Source: DYJE01 sp964637565
Lineage (GTDB): Bacteria > Desulfobacterota > Desulfobacteria > Desulfobacterales > Desulfolunaceae
Assembly: GCA_964637565.1 (NCBI GenBank)
Contig: CAZWTY010000008.1
Coordinates: forward strand, 9,382 to 73,381
DNA: 64,000 bases
Direction of reading: 5' to 3'
Under the pieces are notes generated by a model, which did not search any database, had not been told where the DNA came from, and worked only from the letters and a program-made list of their open reading frames with translations. This document shows positions 23,086-30,534 of this stretch, piece after piece. The position numbers and the translations under genes are program-made. Every line of letters starts with the position of its first letter. The first letter of the stretch is position 1.

Positions 23086-24208
23086 ACACGAACACAAAAC
23101 CGCCGGGGTCAAGATCAGAAAACAGATGCCCTGCATCACGGGGCTGGGCCTGGCCTGTTCGGTTGGGCACGACCACATCACCGCCTGCGCATCCATGAGG
23201 GCCGGACTCCGGCGCCCCATTAAAATGGACCATTATTACGCCGAGGCCAAAGACGGTTACGACGACCCGGACGACGGCCTTGTGACCGGCCACCTTGTGC
23301 TCGAGGGAGACTGTGACGAGACCATGGAACGAATGGCCCGCCTTCTGGCCATGGCCATCGAGGATCTGTCACACAACATCGGCATCGAAGAACCCTGGAA
23401 AGACACCCTGTTCTGCCTGGCCCTGCCCGGCCCCGAACGTCTTCCCCTGGACAACCTGGCCATGTACCACCTGATCCCCGAACAGATTCGGGCGGAAATT
23501 CCCGTCACAAGATGCCGGTTCTACCCCCAGGGTCACTCCGGGATGATCCTGGCCATAAACGACATGGCGGCCGCCATGGACCAGGGGAGCGTCCACCGCG
23601 CGGTCATCGCCGGAACAGACAGCCTCGTCAACATGGACGACCTTGTCCGATTTGAACAGCAGAACCGTTTGAAAACCTTCCTGAACCCGGACGGCCTCAC
23701 ACCCGGCGAAGCGGCTTCGGCGCTGCTCCTTGAAACCCGGTCATCGGCAGAACGCGGGAACGCCACCATCCGGGCCCACGTGGCGGCTGTTTCCAAAGCG
23801 ATGGACGACCGGCATGTGCTGTCCGGCAAACCGCCCCACGGCACGGGGCTTTCCACGGTCATTCAGGCGATCCTTTCACAGGCAGGGCCCGAGGAACTCG
23901 CCGTGGACGCCGTCATCATTGATTTAAACGGAGAGCCCTTCCGGTTCGAAGAATGGGCCCTGACAGGGGTCCGTCTGGGCCGCCGGATCACCGGAGAAAA
24001 GAACCTGACCTGCCCGGCCCTGTTCATCGGAGATACCGGCTCCGCGAGTCCCGGCGCGGCCATAGCCGTTGCCGTACGAGGCATGGAACGCGGCTGTCTG
24101 GCCTTTGAAACAGACGAACCCGCAGGAAAAGCCCTGATCGTTTCCGGCTCCGATACCGGAGAGCGGGGAGCCCTGCTGATAGAACAGACTAAAAACCAGA
24201 AACCGTAA
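23072..24208 (+). CDS. Degenerate beta-ketoacyl-synthase-fold protein of a T6SS cluster
   Basis: A 378-residue thiolase-fold protein. The N-terminus (MPCITGLGLACSVGHDHITACASMRAGL) and AGTDSLVNMDDLVRFEQ near residue 190 fit ketoacyl synthases. The nucleophile region, expected as TACSSG, reads YPQGHSGM, so the catalytic Cys appears to be lost; of the two His, one PHGTGL remains and the GHxxGAAG one reads GSASPGAA. Hence it is probably a pseudo-enzyme. Such ketoacyl-synthase-like genes recur with DUF2169 and DUF4150 genes in T6SS cargo clusters, with unknown function. It begins within the DUF2169 gene and ends 15 bases before the PAAR-like gene. Confidence 0.78.
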   Translation: MKTVKHEHKTAGVKIRKQMPCITGLGLACSVGHDHITACASMRAGLRRPIKMDHYYAEAKDGYDDPDDGLVTGHLVLEGDCDETMERMARLLAMAIEDLSHNIGIEEPWKDTLFCLALPGPERLPLDNLAMYHLIPEQIRAEIPVTRCRFYPQGHSGMILAINDMAAAMDQGSVHRAVIAGTDSLVNMDDLVRFEQQNRLKTFLNPDGLTPGEAASALLLETRSSAERGNATIRAHVAAVSKAMDDRHVLSGKPPHGTGLSTVIQAILSQAGPEELAVDAVIIDLNGEPFRFEEWALTGVRLGRRITGEKNLTCPALFIGDTGSASPGAAIAVAVRGMERGCLAFETDEPAGKALIVSGSDTGERGALLIEQTKNQKP

Positions 24209-24223
24209 CAAGGAGGAACTCTC

Positions 24224-24859
24224 ATGGCTGCCACCGTTTCCGTCAACAGGAGAACCGTGGTTCACAAGGAAAGCGAAGGAACATCCATCGCCACGAACGA
24301 CGTCTGCATGACGCCCATGGGCCCCTCATCCGTGCCGGTCCCCTACCCCAACATGGCCCAAAGCGCGGACATGGAAAACGGGGCCAAAACCGTCACGGCC
24401 GACGGCCATCCCATGGGCCACGCCGGCTCCTATTTCAAAACCAGCACCGGCGACGAGGCCGGAACGAACAAAGGTGTCGGCTCCGGAACAATCCAGGGCA
24501 AAGCCGAATTCGTGAGTTTTTCCTTTGACGTGTTTGTGGAAGGCCAGGGCGTGGTCCGGGCCTTTGACCAGATGATCCACAACAACCGAAACACCCCGCC
24601 CGCCCCGCTCCTCCAGCAGCCCGGCACCGTCATCGCCATCCCTGAAAAACCGGAGTTGCCTGTCCAGGGGCATGTGGCCATCGAGGTGATCGACCCCTTC
24701 GGAGATCCCCTGGACGGGCTGAAGCTGGACGTCACGGTGGCCGGAGAAAAAAAGACCCTCACCACCATGGCCAAAGGTCGGGCGTTTCATGTCCCGGACG
24801 CGGATTGTGTGGATGTGGTCTATGAAAACACGAACATGACGTTCGAAAAAAAAGAATAG
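24224..24859 (+). CDS. PAAR-like (DUF4150) T6SS spike-tip protein
   Basis: 211 residues behind a strong AAGGAGG site. Residues 1-130 are a DUF4150/PAAR-like domain: ATNDVCMTPMGPSSVPVPYPNMAQSADMENG, VTADGHPMGHAGSYFKTSTGDEAG and the FVSFSFDVFVEGQGVVRAFDQMIHN close. PAAR proteins form the conical tip on the VgrG spike and carry effectors. A second part (residues 150-211: HVAIEVIDPFGDPLDGLKLDVTV) looks like a small beta-sandwich extension of the Ig/transthyretin type, which may hold the cargo. The effector gene starts eight bases later. No VgrG, Hcp or sheath gene is in the window. Confidence 0.9.
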   Translation: MAATVSVNRRTVVHKESEGTSIATNDVCMTPMGPSSVPVPYPNMAQSADMENGAKTVTADGHPMGHAGSYFKTSTGDEAGTNKGVGSGTIQGKAEFVSFSFDVFVEGQGVVRAFDQMIHNNRNTPPAPLLQQPGTVIAIPEKPELPVQGHVAIEVIDPFGDPLDGLKLDVTVAGEKKTLTTMAKGRAFHVPDADCVDVVYENTNMTFEKKE

Positions 24860-24866
24860 GGGAACC

Positions 24867-27806
24867 ATGAGCGGACAAGGAATCAAAGGAAGCGCCACCC
24901 TGAAAAAAGGCGAACGCCTCCTTCTCGAACTCAAACAGGTGGACGCCGTTCTTCTATCACCGTCTCTCGGCTGTCCGGCCCTGGTCAGGCGACAAGACGA
25001 CGGCACAGCGTTTCTTGAAATGGTCATCCTGTCAAGAAGTAAGGTGCTGACACCGGCCCAGGTGGCCTTTCATGTGCGTCTTGTCCCATGGTCGGAAAAA
25101 GATCGGCCGGCGCGTTACAGACAGCGAAAGCTGAAACTCTTTGATACGTTTTTCACGGATGTGGTCCTTCCTGTCCCACCGGATCGAATGGTCAAAGTAT
25201 CCAAATGCCACACCTGGAACAAAAACACCTTTGGACTGGGAGACGAGGGCTGGGACATCAACGACGCCGACTTCACCTTCAAATTCGCTCTTTCCAATGT
25301 TTTTGACTGGGTAATGAAAGAATACAGCCTCAAAGGATACAGACACCTCTTTAAAGTGGCCGTCAATCTTGATTACGAGGACGTGCCGGACCACGTCCTG
25401 TTCAACGTGGTCTGGCTTGAAAAACAAGCGGTGATCACGTCCCGGAACAGGCCGAGTTTTTCAAGGGCCATCCAGGACTACATCAAAAGCCGGGTTGACA
25501 GCATCACCCGTGTCTTCAAGGAAAAGGGATTCCAATACACCCTGAGAACCCAGCTGTCGGACTACGGCGGCATCGATACATCCTCGCCGCTGAACACCAT
25601 GGTTTCCATGTACCATCCGGTTTACGTCAGCTCCAAAAAGAATTTCACCATCGGCCACGTCACAGACATCCACCTGGACACCCGCATGGAAATCTACAGC
25701 CAGTCGGAAGCCTCGGTGATCGAAGTCAAAGAGAACTGCGGAGCGAACCTGACGTTTGACAGTAAGGGCCGGATCACCCGGAACAAGGACTTCCATGAGC
25801 CCATCAAAAAAAAGGTGGCAAACTTCAACGGCTTTTTCATGGACATCTGCAAGAATCTTGTGAACAAAGGGGCCGATTGCATCGTGATTACCGGGGATCT
25901 GGTGGAATACAACCGGGGTGTGCATACAGCCCAGACTTTCAGCAAGGTTCCTGAAAAACCCGGAAAGACATGGGGCTCCCTTGACAACGAGTTCAGCGAA
26001 CATCAAAAAGACAGGAACTGGCTTTTGTTTTACAAAGCCCTGCTTTCGATATACGACAACCAGAAAAAACCGGTTTTCACCCTTCTGGGCAACCACGATT
26101 ATGTCAAACATGCCATGGCTCCCTGGCCACTTGGGGGTGCCATGAAAAGCCCCTACGATATGAACCTGACACGGTACGAGTGCGCCCTGGCGTTCGGCCC
26201 GGGGTATAACAAACATTTGAATTTTGTCAAAGACGCCATTGAGCATATCGAATGCGCGTTGTGGTATTCATTTTTCATCAATCCTTTCGCGGATTATGTA
26301 GCGGACCTGGGAAGGCAGAGCCTTTTCATGGTGGACTGGGGCTGCAAGGCGGACATCGTTAAAAGCGCAAAGAACGGATCGGGGACATTGCATCACGCCA
26401 TCCACATATTCAAGAGTAAAATGGATTACGGCGAAATGGTCGAAACCGACAAAGGCGAGGTTTACAAGGAAACGAAATCCCAACCGTTTCCCATAAGGAA
26501 CGCATCCATCTACCACGCATGGCTCAAGGTTGCCCATAAAAAGACGAAAATCCTGTTCATGCACCCCACCGCCGTCTGCCCCAAGGACGACGTCTCCGAA
26601 TGGGAAATCGAAAACCTGTACACCTGGACCTCTCCCCAGCTGCACTACGGCGGATTCGACGGAAACCGTTACAGCTTTCTGAAAGACGTGGAACACGGGC
26701 GTCTTCATCTGGTGGTGACAGGTCACAGCCACCGCAACATGGCCATGGAGGTGAATTGCGATCATCCTGAAAAAGTCCGGATCCTTTCCGCCGGAGAAAC
26801 CCTTAAAACCGGGTTCAGGAATGCGAAGAACATCGTCCTCGTTTCAAGCAGCGCGGGGCCGTATCCCAAATACCTGCCCGGCGCTCCCCTGATCTGCGGG
26901 TGCAAAGATCCGGGCAGGTATTCAAAAGGATTCTATTTTGACAATAAACACCTGTACACCATCGACGACCGCCATCGAACAGTCAGGCTGCCGAACGTTC
27001 CGGGCCTCGGAGACGACAAATCTCCGAAACCCCGGTGTCCGATCTGCAAAATGCCCGGTGGCCTCATGGCTCGGAAACCAGCCAAACGGCACAGACCCGG
27101 TGGCAACCTTCTGGCATTCAAAAACGGTCAGGTCATCATCAGCACTGTTCTCGTCGGCCACAGCCCGGCCCTTCCCTCGAATCCGCGAAAAGCCCCGATG
27201 TGCGAGGAACTGGGCGTGATGACCGAAGACATGGTGCTGGAGAAGGTTAAAAATGAGAAAGATTTTTCAAAATTTCTTTATTATGAGAACATCAACATCA
27301 TCAGCCGATCTTCGTTTCCATTTTACAACCACCTGGTGTTTCCCACCCAGGTATCCTATGTGACGTTTGACATGGGGGACCTTTCAAAACTCGTGAAGAA
27401 CAAAGGCCGGGACAAGGTTCATCTGTCCCTGTTCAGGGCGGACGACAACCCTTATGTTTTACGGGGGAAGGTTTCCCAGGCGGTGGTAAAAAAAGCTTAT
27501 GAGTATCTTATGAAATCGGCCACACATAGGCGAAGCATGGCCTTTATGCGCTATGTTTTTGACGACAACCAGACCTGGGACCGTGAAATCGGCATCACCA
27601 AACACTGGCTGGCCAAACGGAAAGACGACATGGAAAAAGTGAAGGCTGCCGCAAAAAACGCCGCCGAATGGGCGAAGTCTGTGGCCGGAGGCCATGAACG
27701 AAAAACGTACCACGCCAAATACGACCCCTTCGAGGGTATGATCATCGTGTTCAAAAAACATCCCGATTTCAAAAAAAGGAAACATCCCCATGTCTGCGGC
27801 TATTAA
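24867..27806 (+). CDS. Large calcineurin-like metallophosphoesterase, candidate T6SS effector
   Basis: A 979-residue protein without signal peptide. The complete metallophosphoesterase metal-site set is present in order: D267-I-H269 (VTDIHLD), G343-D344 (ITGDLVE), G408-N409-H410-D411 (LLGNHDYV), H566 (LFMHPTA) and G619-H620-S621-H622 (VTGHSH), so a two-metal phosphoesterase site is expected. About 250 residues precede this domain and 350 follow it; two Cys pairs in the tail (C677/C679 and C724/C727) suggest a bound zinc. Position directly after the PAAR-like gene and before lipoprotein genes implies a secreted antibacterial effector. Substrate (phospholipid, nucleotide, nucleic acid or wall precursor) is unknown. 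The next gene overlaps its 3' end. Confidence 0.82.
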   Translation: MSGQGIKGSATLKKGERLLLELKQVDAVLLSPSLGCPALVRRQDDGTAFLEMVILSRSKVLTPAQVAFHVRLVPWSEKDRPARYRQRKLKLFDTFFTDVVLPVPPDRMVKVSKCHTWNKNTFGLGDEGWDINDADFTFKFALSNVFDWVMKEYSLKGYRHLFKVAVNLDYEDVPDHVLFNVVWLEKQAVITSRNRPSFSRAIQDYIKSRVDSITRVFKEKGFQYTLRTQLSDYGGIDTSSPLNTMVSMYHPVYVSSKKNFTIGHVTDIHLDTRMEIYSQSEASVIEVKENCGANLTFDSKGRITRNKDFHEPIKKKVANFNGFFMDICKNLVNKGADCIVITGDLVEYNRGVHTAQTFSKVPEKPGKTWGSLDNEFSEHQKDRNWLLFYKALLSIYDNQKKPVFTLLGNHDYVKHAMAPWPLGGAMKSPYDMNLTRYECALAFGPGYNKHLNFVKDAIEHIECALWYSFFINPFADYVADLGRQSLFMVDWGCKADIVKSAKNGSGTLHHAIHIFKSKMDYGEMVETDKGEVYKETKSQPFPIRNASIYHAWLKVAHKKTKILFMHPTAVCPKDDVSEWEIENLYTWTSPQLHYGGFDGNRYSFLKDVEHGRLHLVVTGHSHRNMAMEVNCDHPEKVRILSAGETLKTGFRNAKNIVLVSSSAGPYPKYLPGAPLICGCKDPGRYSKGFYFDNKHLYTIDDRHRTVRLPNVPGLGDDKSPKPRCPICKMPGGLMARKPAKRHRPGGNLLAFKNGQVIISTVLVGHSPALPSNPRKAPMCEELGVMTEDMVLEKVKNEKDFSKFLYYENINIISRSSFPFYNHLVFPTQVSYVTFDMGDLSKLVKNKGRDKVHLSLFRADDNPYVLRGKVSQAVVKKAYEYLMKSATHRRSMAFMRYVFDDNQTWDREIGITKHWLAKRKDDMEKVKAAAKNAAEWAKSVAGGHERKTYHAKYDPFEGMIIVFKKHPDFKKRKHPHVCGY

Positions 27807-28869
27807 AAAAAGTATCGTCATCCTTCTTTTCGTTTTAATCACCATCGCATGTTCCAGCCCGACACCGGGACAATCAGGAGGCTCCATGGACAGCAAAGCG
27901 TTATCGACCCTGAAACTCAGCTCCATTTTGTTCAACAAACTTTACGCCGGGAAAAACGTCAGTTTCGAAGGGGCGAACCTGGTGGATTGCGCCATATCGG
28001 GCGCCAACTTAAGCGGGGTCAGTTTTAAAAACGCCAAGTTCTTCAAGGCCGCTTTCAGGAAATGCAATTTCACCGGGGCCGATTTTTCAGGGGCGAACAT
28101 GGCCTCGTCCGGATTTCTTACCTGCAAGATGGAAGGGGTGAAATTCCTCGGCGCCAAGGCCCGGATGATCAAGTTCGTCGAATGCGAGATGACCGGATCA
28201 GACTTCTCTGGTGCGGAAATTGACTCGCCTCTTTTCGAACAGACGGACATTTCCGAATCCATCCTGAATCACATCCGTTTTAAAGAACCCATTTTTTATA
28301 AATCCGAAATTCAAAATTGCCAAATCAAAAACAGTACCCTCACCGATGTGGTGGTGAACGACTCTAATTTTATCGAATCAGATTTAACGGCAACCCGGAT
28401 GCAAGGCGAAATTCTTGAATCATCCCATTTTGGAGATTGTATTCTAACGGGAGCCGATTTTTCAAATTCAGTATTAAAAGGCCGTTTATGGAGCAATCCA
28501 AGTTTTTTAAACGCCAAGGCCAAAAACATCAAATTCAGAAAATGCCGCTTTTACTTCGTCTCCATGGGAGATGCCGACCTCGAAAATGCCGACTTCTCGG
28601 ATTCAGAGATTGAATTGCTGGATGCCCAGGTTGCGAACTTTAAAAATGCCAATTTCAGAAATTCATTATTAGTCGGTGGCAATTTCTGTGATTCCGATAT
28701 GACCGGTACAGATTTCACCCATGTGATTTTTTCCGATTTCCTGATCTTTGAAAAAGCCAAACTTCAGGGCATCATTCTAAAAAATGTTGAATTCAAAGAT
28801 GGTATTGAAATTAACCTCAAGGAAACCATCTACGAAGGCAAATCCCTTCCGGCTGAGTTCAGGAAATAA
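27790..28869 (+). CDS. Pentapeptide-repeat lipoprotein, candidate immunity protein (copy 1)
   Basis: A 359-residue protein whose ATG lies inside the 3' end of the effector gene. A lipoprotein signal is clear: KKSIVILLFVLITIAC with the lipobox Cys near residue 21, then a short Ser/Gly linker. From about residue 55 to the end it is a right-handed beta-helix of pentapeptide repeats, A(D/N)LxX-type (GANLVDCAISGANLSGVSF, ADFSGANMAS, NADFSDSEIELLDA). As a membrane-anchored periplasmic protein translated with a T6SS effector it is a good candidate for the immunity protein. Pentapeptide proteins also occur as DUF2169 partners, so an adaptor role is the alternative. Confidence 0.8.
   Translation: MSAAIKKSIVILLFVLITIACSSPTPGQSGGSMDSKALSTLKLSSILFNKLYAGKNVSFEGANLVDCAISGANLSGVSFKNAKFFKAAFRKCNFTGADFSGANMASSGFLTCKMEGVKFLGAKARMIKFVECEMTGSDFSGAEIDSPLFEQTDISESILNHIRFKEPIFYKSEIQNCQIKNSTLTDVVVNDSNFIESDLTATRMQGEILESSHFGDCILTGADFSNSVLKGRLWSNPSFLNAKAKNIKFRKCRFYFVSMGDADLENADFSDSEIELLDAQVANFKNANFRNSLLVGGNFCDSDMTGTDFTHVIFSDFLIFEKAKLQGIILKNVEFKDGIEINLKETIYEGKSLPAEFRK
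27847..28235 (+). repeat. 389-bp perfectly conserved block, copy 1
   Basis: Identical base for base to 28931-29319 (offset 1084). It begins at the lipobox codons and ends in the middle of the pentapeptide domain; sequence on both sides differs between copies. Confidence 0.9.
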
Positions 28870-28873
28870 TACC

Positions 28874-29953
28874 ATGGGCTCATTCATGAGAAAAAAACAT
28901 GCATGGTTCCTGATCGCACTCATCCTGGCGGCATGTTCCAGCCCGACACCGGGACAATCAGGAGGCTCCATGGACAGCAAAGCGTTATCGACCCTGAAAC
29001 TCAGCTCCATTTTGTTCAACAAACTTTACGCCGGGAAAAACGTCAGTTTCGAAGGGGCGAACCTGGTGGATTGCGCCATATCGGGCGCCAACTTAAGCGG
29101 GGTCAGTTTTAAAAACGCCAAGTTCTTCAAGGCCGCTTTCAGGAAATGCAATTTCACCGGGGCCGATTTTTCAGGGGCGAACATGGCCTCGTCCGGATTT
29201 CTTACCTGCAAGATGGAAGGGGTGAAATTCCTCGGCGCCAAGGCCCGGATGATCAAGTTCGTCGAATGCGAGATGACCGGATCAGACTTCTCTGGTGCGG
29301 AAATTGACTCGCCTCTTTTTGAACAGACGGACATTACCGAATCCATCTTGAATCACATCCGTTTTAAAGAACCCATTTTTTATAAATCCGAAATTCAGTA
29401 CTGTCAGATCAAAAACAGCTCGCTCACCGATGTGGTGGTGAACGATTCGAATTTCATTGGCTCGGATTTGACGGAGACCCGGATGCAAGGTGAGATTCTT
29501 GAATCATCGCTTTTCAGTAAATGCACCCTGACCAATTCGGATTTTTCAAATTCTGTACTGAAAGGACGTTTGTGGAGTAACCCAGGTTTTGAATATACCA
29601 AGGCCAAAAACATCAAATTCAGAAAATGCCGCTTTTACTTCGTCTCCATGGGTGACGCCGATCTCGAAAACGCCGACTTCTCGGATTCTGAAATTGAATT
29701 GTTGGATGCCCAGAGTGCGAATCTGAAGCAAGTCAATTTTACAAAATCCCTGTTTTCCGGTGCGAATTTCGGAAGTTCGGATTTGACGAATGCGGATTTT
29801 TCCGATTCAATTTTTAGAATGCACCTGATGCTACGCGGAGCAAATCTTCATGGCATCATCCTCAAGAATGTCGAGTTTAGAAAGGATTTTGAAGTCGATC
29901 TTCTTGAAACCATCTACGAAGACAAATCCCTTCCGGCTGAGTTCAGGAAATAA
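28874..29953 (+). CDS. Pentapeptide-repeat lipoprotein, candidate immunity protein (copy 2)
   Basis: A paralogue of the previous gene, starting four bases after its stop (ATG 28874; ATG 28886, MRKKHAWF, is also possible). It has 359 residues. The signal peptide (AWFLIALILAAC) is unrelated in DNA sequence to that of copy 1, yet the next 130 residues are identical, and the C-terminal half is similar but clearly diverged (for example LESSHFGDCILTGADFS versus LESSLFSKCTLTNSDFS). Duplicated immunity genes are common beside toxin genes and can protect against variant effectors of neighbours. The longer upstream frame reads through the end of copy 1 and was discarded. Confidence 0.8.
   Translation: MGSFMRKKHAWFLIALILAACSSPTPGQSGGSMDSKALSTLKLSSILFNKLYAGKNVSFEGANLVDCAISGANLSGVSFKNAKFFKAAFRKCNFTGADFSGANMASSGFLTCKMEGVKFLGAKARMIKFVECEMTGSDFSGAEIDSPLFEQTDITESILNHIRFKEPIFYKSEIQYCQIKNSSLTDVVVNDSNFIGSDLTETRMQGEILESSLFSKCTLTNSDFSNSVLKGRLWSNPGFEYTKAKNIKFRKCRFYFVSMGDADLENADFSDSEIELLDAQSANLKQVNFTKSLFSGANFGSSDLTNADFSDSIFRMHLMLRGANLHGIILKNVEFRKDFEVDLLETIYEDKSLPAEFRK
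28931..29319 (+). repeat. 389-bp perfectly conserved block, copy 2
   Basis: Direct repeat of 27847-28235. The first difference after the block is a C to T at 28236/29320, after which substitutions rise steadily. Confidence 0.9.
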
Positions 29954-30534
29954 TCACATCGGTTTGTCATTTTAAACCACAGCTCCCACCGGGCTGAGCG
30001 ATGCAAAAGATCCGGAATGCACGTCCGCATGAGAGATGAGGCATGAATATATCAGGATCTGTTGCAGATACCGGTATGGATTCCGGGCCGACATACATGC
30101 CGGGCGCCTCGCATTCCCAAGATGAACGGAAGCTCAAGACGTGCCGAAACACTCCCGGCCGCCCGGAATGACAAGGACGGGAATGTCGTTGTGGGCTGTG
30201 CCATTGAAAGGCCGGCCCAGCGCCTTCTTTTCCGAAGTCTAACAAGCCTGACATCCTTTTTAATCGCTATCGGATTCGATATTCAGGACACTTCGATAGC
30301 GATACCGATCCCGATGGCGATGGTTAAGGTCCAGGGCCATGTTCCACGTGATGGCCCGGCCGACGGGCCAGATCTTTTCTTGTCATCAACACCATAAGCT
30401 GTTAGACTGTCACGTTTTTTTTATCAGGCCCGAGCCCTTGAACGTGTTCGGGATCAGGGCCTGAAACCTGTTCCGAAGGAGCCGGACAGAAACGGCTCCA
30501 AAGACAACGATGATCGACAAGGAAAGAAGACGCC
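29954..30534. other. Intergenic region between the T6SS cluster and the PBP1A gene
   Basis: No gene is supported in these 581 bases. It holds a CGATNN hexamer array (30294-30323, listed separately). A hairpin of TCAGGCCC with GGGCCTGA (about 30424-30465) is preceded, not followed, by a T-run and is not a terminator for either neighbour. The first 300 bases show nothing I can name. Confidence 0.5.
30294..30323. repeat. CGATNN hexamer tandem repeat with inverted partner
   Basis: Five consecutive 6-base units CGATAG, CGATAC, CGATCC, CGATGG, CGATGG. About 20 bases upstream (30263-30280) the complementary pattern ATCGCTATCGGATTCGAT occurs, so the whole can fold into an imperfect stem. Function unknown. 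Confidence 0.6.

Noticed and set aside
30413..30465. Hairpin TCAGGCCC ... GGGCCTGA next to a T-run
   Set aside because: The T-run lies before the stem on the plus strand, and on the minus strand the stem is followed by A, so it cannot terminate either direction.
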